From assembly GCA_937895465.1 (NCBI GenBank), contig CALAYY010000198.1, positions 1 through 5,501 of the forward strand: a stretch of DNA of 5,501 nucleotides. The letters run 5' to 3'. The notes below the pieces were generated by a model. That model did not search any database and was not told where the DNA came from. It saw only the letters and a program-made list of their open reading frames with translations. Below are positions 1 to 5,501 of this stretch, piece after piece; position 1 is the stretch's first letter; every line of letters starts with the position of its first letter. The position numbers were made by a program, and so were the translations under genes. This DNA is from an uncultured Clostridia bacterium (GTDB taxonomy: Bacteria; Bacillota; Clostridia; Christensenellales; DUVY01).

Positions 1-503
1 ACTGCTGCTGGATCTGCACCTTCGCCTTGACGGACGATTTTTACCTTTGCCCTGTCTGCCCAAACACTTAATTGGTCAGAAGCCGCCGCTCTAAAAGTAT
101 CAGCCGCCGCAACCATAACCTTGTATTTTTTATCAGAAAAATATTTTGCCAATTTTCCCACTGCCGTGGTTTTGCCTACGCCGTTAACACCTACTACTGT
201 AATAACTACAGGTGTGTCAATCTCTGGCTGTTCGACTTCGTCCAAAATCTCAATCATGATTTCTTTCAAAGTTTGTATAACGCCGTCTTTATCTCTTATC
301 TTGCGATCATCAACTTCATCTCTTAGTCTGTCCAAAATATACATTGCTGCTTGTGCGCCCATGTCGGAGCCTAATAATATTGCTTCCAATTCATCAAAAA
401 AATCATCGTCTAAGACTCCGCCTTTAAACAGCTGGCTTAATCTATAGCCAATGGACTCTCTTGTTTTTTTTAAGGCTTCCCAAATTCTTTTGAACAAACC
501 CAT
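1..503 (-). CDS. ftsY: FtsY, signal recognition particle receptor GTPase (N-terminal 167 residues; 3' end outside window)
   Basis: FtsY is the membrane-associated SRP receptor. It pairs its GTPase with that of Ffh and delivers ribosomes translating membrane proteins to the Sec translocon. Translating the minus strand from the ATG at 503-501 gives 167 codons before the window edge. The protein opens MGLFKRIWEALKKT, a basic amphipathic start typical of Gram-positive FtsY, with no long acidic A domain. Residues about 5-90 form the helical N domain. The G domain follows: the P-loop GVNGVGKTT is at residues 105-113, and the FtsY/Ffh signature DTFRAAA is at 135-141, followed by QL at 144-145. The fragment ends in GEGADPAA, as expected just before the next GTPase motif, which is missing with the rest of the gene. 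The start is supported by AGAAGGAG 12 bases upstream and by the match to family N-termini. The gene starts seven bases after the smc stop, so the two are very probably co-transcribed. An A8 tract at codons 11-14 is a possible slippage site but breaks no frame. Confidence 0.97.
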   Translation of the reverse strand, partial: MGLFKRIWEALKKTRESIGYRLSQLFKGGVLDDDFFDELEAILLGSDMGAQAAMYILDRLRDEVDDRKIRDKDGVIQTLKEIMIEILDEVEQPEIDTPVVITVVGVNGVGKTTAVGKLAKYFSDKKYKVMVAAADTFRAAASDQLSVWADRAKVKIVRQGEGADPAA

Positions 504-510
504 ATATAAT

Positions 511-3500
511 TTATGCTCCTTCTATCTGTGCAACCTTAACTGCATCTTCAAGCCTTACGCTTACTACCTTAGAAACACCTTGCTCTTCCATTGTGACTCC
601 GTATAGGCTGTCGGCAAGCTCCATTGTAGGCTTTCTGTGCGTAATAACTATAAACTGTGTCTTAGAGCTGAAGTTTTGCAAATACTTGGCAAATCTTTCT
701 GCGTTGGCATCGTCTAATGCTGCTTCAATTTCGTCCAAAACACAAAACGGCATTGCACGAAGTTTCAAAATAGCAAACAAGATTGCAATAGCTGTCAAAG
801 CTCTTTCTCCGCCTGAAAGCAATGAAATACTTTGAAGTCTTTTTCCAGGCGGCTCGGCAATTATTTCTATACCAGCTTCCAATGGGTCTTCTGCTTCTTC
901 AAGCACTAACTTAGCGTTGCCGCCGCCAAACAACTGACGGAACACCTGTGAAAAATTGGCCTTAATTTGTTCAAATGAACGCTCAAATCTTACAAGCATT
1001 TCAGCGACCATTTCTTTTATAACCTTTCTTATATCAGCAATGGATTTTTCAAGGTCTTCTTTTTGTTTGGTCTCATCTTCAACTCTATTTTTCAAAACTC
1101 GGTATTCTTCTATTGCTTCTAGGTTGACATACCCCAAACGGATGATTTCTCGCCGTACTCTGTTAGCCTCGGCAATTCCCTCTTCACTGTTATAATCAGC
1201 AACTTTGGATTCCAAACAGCCTTGATAATCAAGATTGTATTCTTCTGCTATTTTTTCGCTTTCTATCTGAAGATTGATGTCGATGTCATTTAGCCTTTTT
1301 TCCTGTTCAAATCTCTTTTCTTTTAGGTTGTTTAGCTCTTCCTGAATTTTGAGCCTTTTTGAATCCAACTCTATAAGTTTTGCCTGACATTCTATTTTAT
1401 ATTTATCAAGATCAGATAATTTTTCACAAACCTCTTTTAATCTTAAATGGTCTTTGGGGTCAGCAGATATTCCTCCCAATAAGGGCAAATCAGCCGTTTC
1501 TATAATATCATTATTGGTCTTGATATTCTTTTTGTTTTCGGCAATGTTACCGTCCAGATATTCTATACGTGCTGACAGTCTACTGATTTCACTGTCGCAT
1601 GCATTCTTCTGACTGTTATATGACGCCAAGTCCACTTTGGAATTGGTTATATTACTAAGCAATACATCACGCTTACTTTTTTGATCTTCAAACTGCTTTT
1701 GAAGTTCGTTATTGACGGTGTCTTCTGTCTTTTGACGGTCATTGATTGTATTTTCCTGACCGCTGAGATTGGATAGCTTTTGCTTTATATCCTCAATGCC
1801 AGATGTTGCTTTTTCATTTTCGTTAGAGAAAAAGAAAATTTCTCTGTTATAGCTTTCTATATTTCCATTAGCTTTTTTATACTGCTCTTTGACAGAAGCA
1901 AGCTCAATTTCTCTTACATGCAAATCGCTCTGACATTTTTTGAGATCAATATTTAGTTTTTCTACTTGCTCTTCTGCTTTTTCTCTTTCTTTCAAAGCTT
2001 CAGATAGCTGTTCTTCAGATTCTTTTAGACTTTTAACAGCTTGTGCAAGTTGATTTTCATAACTTAATAGATTGGAAACTTCATTCTTTTTGCTTCCGCC
2101 TGTAATAGCACCGCCATAAGCTACAATATCTCCCTCTAGGGTAACTATTTTGAAAGCATAATTAACGAACTTGGCAAGATTGACTGCAACATCAAGGTCC
2201 TTGGCAATAACTGTCCGACCTAAAAGCATACGGATAACTCCGTCATATCTTTTGTCAAAAGCAACAAGATCCGCCGCTACACCGTAACAGCCGTCAAAAT
2301 TCTTGATTTTGTCAAGAAGGTCTCTTTCTAGATATCTAGGTTTTACCGCAGTGACAGGCAAAAATGTAGCTCGCCCTAACTTGTGTTGTTTTAAGTAGCT
2401 TACTGCGTATTTTGCACCTTCTTCATCAGGTGTAATGATATTTTGGGCAGTTGCACCCAATGCCATATCTATTGCAGTTTCCAAATGAGGCTTGACCTTA
2501 ACTACCTTGGCTACTACATTTTCTATATGTCTTGATAAAACACTGTCTGTCTTAGCGGCGTTAAACAATGACTTAACGCTGAAGTTATAATTGCGCATAT
2601 CAGAAGCTATCTCACCCAGCATTTTTTGTTGAGTTTTGTTTCTGTGATATTCTGCGCTTAATTGGTCACATCTACTTGCCAGCTCTTTTGAAGTTTTTAG
2701 ATTGGTATTATATTTAGAGGTAAGCTCGTCTAGTTCAGATTTTAGCTTAATGCTCTCTATTTCAAGTGTCTCGACATTTTTTTGAAGCTTTATAGCCCTT
2801 ATTTCTTCATCGGTAAGACGGCTTTTTAAAGTTTCTGTTTTTTGAATATTATCTTGAATCTTTTCTTCTAAGCTTGTCTTTTTGGCTTCCAAAGAAGATA
2901 ATTCAGACTTGATGCCTGTCATTTTATTTAATGCGGCAAGTTCTTCCTTATGTGCCTTTTGGGCTTGGGATTCTATTTCACTAATAAAGCCTGAAATTTC
3001 TATATAACTGTTATTATATTCTTCTATCTTATTGCGCAGCTCATTGATATCGTCTTTTAGCTTTGAGGATAGGTCAATGTTCTCGTCAAGCGTTTTTTTG
3101 CTTTGTTCCCTTTCTGATTCGTCTTTCAGAACTTGTAACGACAGCCTGTCATTTTGTTCTTTGAGATTGTTTATTTTTTCTTTAATGAGCTTTTGTTCGC
3201 TCTCAGCTCTTTCTAATTTTAAAGACAAGGAAAGTCTTTCATCATTAAACGCCTTTATATCAGTATCAAGTGTAGATGAATAATCCATTGCATTGATATA
3301 TTCTGTATATGCCTCATCATAAAGTTTTTGCAAAGAGCGTATTTCCTGATTAGTAACATCCAAAGCTTGAGAAGCAACCTTTTTTTTGGCTTCGGCTGTA
3401 TCATACATGACTATGTAATTATTGATATCCAAAACACGCTGGCGTTTTTTGAGTTCTGTATATTTTTCGGCTTTTTCTGATTGATTTTTTAACGGCTCCA

Positions 3501-4059
3501 GATTTCGTTCAAGCTCGTTTAAAACAGCAAGATGGGTAGTAAGTTTGTCTTCTACCCTTGTAAGCTTTCTCTCGTTTTCGATTTTTACCTGTTTGTACTT
3601 AGTAATGCCTGCCGCATCTTCAAAAATACTTCGTCTGTTTTCCGGCTTGGCACTCAAAATCTCATCTATTCTGCCCTGACCGATTATAGAATAGCTGTCT
3701 TTTCCAAGACCTGAATTATGCAAAATAGCCGTAACATCGCTTCTGTAAAGCTTACGGGAGATTACCACTTCTTCAAAATCTGTATCAAAAATACGGTCTT
3801 TATTATCAAAATATAATAAAACTTCACAATAAGATAATGACTTTCTGTTAGTAGTTCCGTTAAAGATAACATCCTGCATGTTGGAGCCGCGCAAAGTCTT
3901 TGGGGACTGCTCGCCTAGTGCCCACCTTATGCTGTCAGCAACATTACTCTTACCGCAGCCGTTGGGGCCTACAATAGCTGTAATGCCGTCGCCAAATTCA
4001 ATATTTAATTTATCTGCAAAGGATTTGAATCCATATACTTCTATTTTTTTAAAATACAA
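511..4059 (-). CDS. smc: SMC chromosome condensation/segregation ATPase (complete, TTG start)
   Basis: SMC is the core of bacterial condensin. It dimerises, binds ScpA and ScpB (not in this window) and uses ATP to extrude DNA loops and help separate sister chromosomes. The 1182 residues show the full layout. The N-terminal head has Walker A GPNGCGKSN at 31-39, the R-loop arginine R57 in TLRG, and the Q-loop IIGQGRIDEIL with Q128. A first coiled coil spans about 155-495 and the hinge about 505-660, including GRATFLP and GGAITGGS. A second coiled coil runs about 665-1030. The C-terminal head has signature LSGGERALTA at 1081-1090, Walker B FCVLDE ending at the catalytic E1110, and ITHRK with the switch H1141. 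Length is close to the B. subtilis protein (1186). The start is TTG: no upstream in-frame ATG fits, and MYFKKIEVYGFKSF aligns with family N-termini. Oddity: relative to B. subtilis SMC recalled from memory, 15 residues are missing between S107 and D108 (see findings). All ATPase motifs are intact, so the protein is expected to hydrolyse ATP. Confidence 0.98.
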   Translation of the reverse strand: MYFKKIEVYGFKSFADKLNIEFGDGITAIVGPNGCGKSNVADSIRWALGEQSPKTLRGSNMQDVIFNGTTNRKSLSYCEVLLYFDNKDRIFDTDFEEVVISRKLYRSDVTAILHNSGLGKDSYSIIGQGRIDEILSAKPENRRSIFEDAAGITKYKQVKIENERKLTRVEDKLTTHLAVLNELERNLEPLKNQSEKAEKYTELKKRQRVLDINNYIVMYDTAEAKKKVASQALDVTNQEIRSLQKLYDEAYTEYINAMDYSSTLDTDIKAFNDERLSLSLKLERAESEQKLIKEKINNLKEQNDRLSLQVLKDESEREQSKKTLDENIDLSSKLKDDINELRNKIEEYNNSYIEISGFISEIESQAQKAHKEELAALNKMTGIKSELSSLEAKKTSLEEKIQDNIQKTETLKSRLTDEEIRAIKLQKNVETLEIESIKLKSELDELTSKYNTNLKTSKELASRCDQLSAEYHRNKTQQKMLGEIASDMRNYNFSVKSLFNAAKTDSVLSRHIENVVAKVVKVKPHLETAIDMALGATAQNIITPDEEGAKYAVSYLKQHKLGRATFLPVTAVKPRYLERDLLDKIKNFDGCYGVAADLVAFDKRYDGVIRMLLGRTVIAKDLDVAVNLAKFVNYAFKIVTLEGDIVAYGGAITGGSKKNEVSNLLSYENQLAQAVKSLKESEEQLSEALKEREKAEEQVEKLNIDLKKCQSDLHVREIELASVKEQYKKANGNIESYNREIFFFSNENEKATSGIEDIKQKLSNLSGQENTINDRQKTEDTVNNELQKQFEDQKSKRDVLLSNITNSKVDLASYNSQKNACDSEISRLSARIEYLDGNIAENKKNIKTNNDIIETADLPLLGGISADPKDHLRLKEVCEKLSDLDKYKIECQAKLIELDSKRLKIQEELNNLKEKRFEQEKRLNDIDINLQIESEKIAEEYNLDYQGCLESKVADYNSEEGIAEANRVRREIIRLGYVNLEAIEEYRVLKNRVEDETKQKEDLEKSIADIRKVIKEMVAEMLVRFERSFEQIKANFSQVFRQLFGGGNAKLVLEEAEDPLEAGIEIIAEPPGKRLQSISLLSGGERALTAIAILFAILKLRAMPFCVLDEIEAALDDANAERFAKYLQNFSSKTQFIVITHRKPTMELADSLYGVTMEEQGVSKVVSVRLEDAVKVAQIEGA
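516..523 (-). promoter_or_regulatory. Ribosome binding site of ftsY
   Basis: The minus strand reads AGAAGGAG here, a strong Shine-Dalgarno match, with 12 bases to the ATG at 503. It lies inside the last codons of smc, so ribosomes finishing smc pass over it. It fixes the ftsY start and suggests that ftsY is translated efficiently in its own right. Confidence 0.85.
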
Positions 4060-4067
4060 TGTAAGGT

Positions 4068-4074
4068 TCCCTTA
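4068..4074 (-). promoter_or_regulatory. Ribosome binding site of smc, within a small hairpin
   Basis: The minus strand reads TAAGGGA, eight bases before the TTG at 4059. This supports the TTG start of smc. The core TAAGG (4070-4074) can pair with CCTTA (4062-4066) across a three-base GAA loop, so the site may be partly masked. A second copy of the same ACTAAGG word lies 14 bases further upstream (4083-4089). Confidence 0.6.
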
Positions 4075-4090
4075 GTTTTTTACCTTAGTT

Positions 4091-4119
4091 ATTTTAGCAT
4101 ATATAAGGCGGTTTGAAAA
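4091..4119 (-). promoter_or_regulatory. Putative sigma-A type promoter for smc (and ftsY)
   Basis: On the minus strand TTTTCA (4114-4119) is a -35 candidate with four of six consensus bases. It is followed by a 17-base spacer and TAAAAT (4091-4096), a -10 candidate with five of six. The spacer ends in TGC, giving an extended -10 form. Transcription would begin near 4083-4085, leaving a leader of roughly 25 bases before the TTG. The site was found by eye in AT-rich DNA, where chance matches are common. The spacing and position favour it, but it is unproven. Confidence 0.4.
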
Positions 4120-4169
4120 GTAATACAGCCAAATGGATAAAGTATTAACATCAATTATTTGCACACGTT

Positions 4170-4201
4170 TTATCTGATTTTGTCACATAAAAAACAGATA
4201 A
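4170..4201 (-). repeat. AT-rich inverted repeat just after rnc
   Basis: TTATCTG (4195-4201, read on the minus strand) is mirrored by CAGATAA (4170-4176). Past a single T-T mismatch, TTTT can pair with AAAA, extending the stem to about 11 positions around a loop near ATGTGAC. It begins about 11 bases after the rnc stop. No U-rich tract follows on the minus strand, so it does not look like a standard intrinsic terminator. It could be a weak attenuating hairpin, an RNA 3' end stabiliser or a protein site. The rest of the gap (4060-4212) holds only the promoter and leader listed separately. Confidence 0.35.
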
Positions 4202-4212
4202 GTTGCTATGAT

Positions 4213-4884
4213 TTATATTAAAGCTAATTTGCTGCAAGCAGTTTTTGCCGCTAATCTTTCTGCCTCACTTTTGCTTCTGGCTTTGGCTTTACTTAAGACT
4301 TTTTCGTCCAGTACAACTTCAACCAAAAAGAAATTATCATTATTTTCTGTTATTTCTGAATATTTAAAAATATCCTTTTTTTGTTTTAGAGTATGTTCAA
4401 GTAACATTCCAACATAATTATCCGTCTTGTTTTTGAGAACATGAACCATGTTGGCACCAATTGACCTAAATATAAAGTCTCTTGCTTCGTCAATACCGCC
4501 GTCCAAAAACACTGCCCCTGTTACCGCCTCAAAAAGGTCACATTTTGTAGCTTCGCTTTTTACAGGATTTGAGCGTGTTTCTCCCACTCCGCAAAGTAAA
4601 AAATCTATAATCTTAAGCTCGTCCACAGCACGGGCAAGTGCTGTCTTATTTACAATGGATGCCCGCTTTTCTGATAAGTTTTTTTCATTCCAATCCGCTT
4701 TGGCATTTTGGTACAAAAACTCTGAAACTACCAAACTTAATATACTGTCTCCCAAAAATTCCAACATTTCATTGCTTTGAACCTTTTGCTCATTGGAATA
4801 TGAAGAATGAGTAAATGCTGTGATTAATATTTGTTTATCGGAAAACTCATATCCGATGAGGCTTTCAATATTTGATATATCCAT
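4213..4884 (-). CDS. rnc: Ribonuclease III (complete)
   Basis: RNase III is a cytoplasmic Mg-dependent dimeric endonuclease that cuts double-stranded RNA, chiefly in rRNA precursor processing and mRNA or antisense RNA turnover. The 223 residues match the usual length (about 220-230). The nuclease domain covers about 1-150. The family signature appears as NEMLEFLGDSIL at 38-49, with E39, E42 and D46. The second acidic pair D116 and E119 lies in CDLFEAVTGAVFLDGG, so the metal-binding set is complete. Met replaces the usual Arg in the NERLEFLGD form of the signature. A double-stranded-RNA-binding domain covers about 155-223. It ends in the expected basic helix (KSEAERLAAKTACSKL) but lacks the usual GPxHxxxF strand motif. 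The ATG at 4884-4882 overlaps the plsX stop as TAATG. No good Shine-Dalgarno site precedes it, so translation is probably coupled to plsX. A 153-base gap separates it from smc downstream. Confidence 0.97.
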   Translation of the reverse strand: MDISNIESLIGYEFSDKQILITAFTHSSYSNEQKVQSNEMLEFLGDSILSLVVSEFLYQNAKADWNEKNLSEKRASIVNKTALARAVDELKIIDFLLCGVGETRSNPVKSEATKCDLFEAVTGAVFLDGGIDEARDFIFRSIGANMVHVLKNKTDNYVGMLLEHTLKQKKDIFKYSEITENNDNFFLVEVVLDEKVLSKAKARSKSEAERLAAKTACSKLALI

Positions 4885-5501
4885 TATTCAACTATCTTAG
4901 AAAGACCTGTTTTGATTTTTTCTATAAGATTTTGTTTTGCCATAGCTTGTGCCTGCAAAATTGTAGCTTTAATTGTCTGTGCCTTGGCAGAGCCATGAGT
5001 TTTTATTACAATCTTTTTGCAGCCCAAAAAGGGAGCTCCGCCTATTTGGTTATAATCCAATCTGCTTTTTAGCTTTTTTAATGATGGCTTCATCAATGCC
5101 GCACCGATTTTTGACATTGTTCTTTCCATAATAGCTTGTTTTAGAGCTGTCATTATAAGATTCATAGAGCCTTCAACAGATTTTAACATTACATTGCCCA
5201 CAAATCCGTCCGTAACCAAAACATCGTATTCTCCCGAAAATGCATCTCTTGCTTCCATATTGCCTACAAAATTAATGGGTGCGGCTTTTAAAAGTTCAAA
5301 AGCGGCTTTGGTCAGGGCGTTACCCTTTTCGTCTTCTGTACCTACTGAAACTAAGCCTACTCTTGGGGTCTCAATACCAAAAACTGATTGCATATAGCAA
5401 GAGCCCATAATGGCAAACTGAACAAGATATTCGGGTTTACAGTCCATATTGGCTCCGCAATCTATAAGCATAGTGTTGCCGTATGTTATAGTGGGCAAAA
5501 C
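4884..5501 (-). CDS. plsX: PlsX, phosphate acyltransferase (C-terminal 205 residues; 5' end outside window)
   Basis: PlsX converts acyl-ACP and inorganic phosphate to acyl-phosphate, which PlsY then uses to acylate glycerol-3-phosphate. It is a peripheral membrane enzyme at the first step of phospholipid synthesis in most Gram-positive bacteria. The frame is open to the right edge, so this is about the last 60 percent of a protein usually near 330-340 residues. A TTG at 5498 is an internal leucine, not a start: the line VLPTITYGNTMLIDCGAN continues the family sequence upstream. Recognisable blocks, numbered from the edge, are DCGANMDCKP (14-23), QFAIMGS (28-34), PRVGLVSVGTEDEKGN (46-61), PINFVGNMEARD (75-86) and VTDGFVGNVMLK (96-107). 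A glycine-rich GGAPFLGCKK and a KTHGSAKAQTIKATI segment near the C-terminus are also typical. The stop codon TAA shares one base with the rnc ATG, so the two are an operon. No acpP follows it, unlike many relatives. Confidence 0.96.
   Translation of the reverse strand, partial: VLPTITYGNTMLIDCGANMDCKPEYLVQFAIMGSCYMQSVFGIETPRVGLVSVGTEDEKGNALTKAAFELLKAAPINFVGNMEARDAFSGEYDVLVTDGFVGNVMLKSVEGSMNLIMTALKQAIMERTMSKIGAALMKPSLKKLKSRLDYNQIGGAPFLGCKKIVIKTHGSAKAQTIKATILQAQAMAKQNLIEKIKTGLSKIVE

Noticed and set aside
72..447. Two overlapping plus-strand open frames (84 and 108 codons)
   Set aside because: They lie opposite ftsY, whose P-loop and DTFRAAA motifs are unmistakable. The plus-strand products have no recognisable domain and biased composition expected of antisense frames.
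463..480. A8 tract near the start of ftsY as a programmed slippage or frameshift site
   Set aside because: The frame is intact on both sides, no overlapping alternative frame continues usefully, and similar A7-A8 runs occur in smc (near 3380 and 4045). They are ordinary for AT-rich Lys-coding DNA.
3032..3283. Plus-strand open frame rich in Ser, Leu and Phe
   Set aside because: It is the antisense of the SMC coiled coil, where Lys, Glu and Leu codons read backwards give Ser, Phe and Leu. There is no start signal or homology.
4060..4212. Small RNA or small protein gene in the rnc-smc gap
   Set aside because: The gap is 153 bases, has no convincing start with a ribosome binding site for a separate small frame, and its structure is accounted for by the putative promoter, leader and a weak inverted repeat.
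4448..4780. Plus-strand 110-codon open frame
   Set aside because: It is antisense to the catalytic core of RNase III and has no recognisable motif or ribosome binding site.
5496..5498. TTG at the right edge as a start for plsX
   Set aside because: The frame stays open upstream to the window edge and the adjacent residues continue the PlsX family sequence, so this is an internal leucine codon of a truncated gene.

Overview
The window is a slice of a conserved housekeeping cluster from a low-GC bacterium, most likely a member of the Bacillota and probably Clostridia-like. All four genes read on the minus strand, so transcription runs from high to low coordinates in the order plsX, rnc, smc, ftsY. 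The basis for the placement is this plsX-rnc-smc-ftsY order, the AT-rich composition, strong Shine-Dalgarno sites where they occur, and an FtsY without a long acidic N-terminal domain. The species cannot be named from the sequence.

Layout: 5501-4884 is the C-terminal part of plsX, whose start lies beyond the right edge. Its TAA stop overlaps the ATG of rnc by one base. rnc (4884-4213, RNase III) is followed by the only intergenic gap of note, 4212-4060 (153 bases). That gap holds an AT-rich inverted repeat, a plausible sigma-A type promoter and a small hairpin-prone leader in front of smc. smc (4059-511, 1182 residues) begins with TTG. Seven bases after its stop comes ftsY (503 to beyond the left edge), whose Shine-Dalgarno site lies inside the end of smc. 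No mobile element, CRISPR array, tRNA or rRNA was seen. Plus-strand open frames are shadows of these genes.

The genes do not form one pathway. PlsX starts phospholipid synthesis from acyl-ACP, RNase III processes double-stranded RNA, SMC compacts and helps segregate the chromosome, and FtsY is the membrane receptor for the signal recognition particle. The grouping is an old syntenic growth cluster. The acpP gene often found between plsX and rnc is absent here.

The most unusual observation is in SMC. Its ATPase head is otherwise canonical, but 15 residues are cleanly missing between S107 and D108. By alignment to B. subtilis SMC recalled from memory, this removes the segment carrying R120 and K122, and the third head residue reported to contact DNA, K60, is Asn here. 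The smc leader, with a TTG start and a Shine-Dalgarno site that can be folded into a hairpin, and a divergent double-stranded-RNA-binding domain in RNase III are secondary points of interest.
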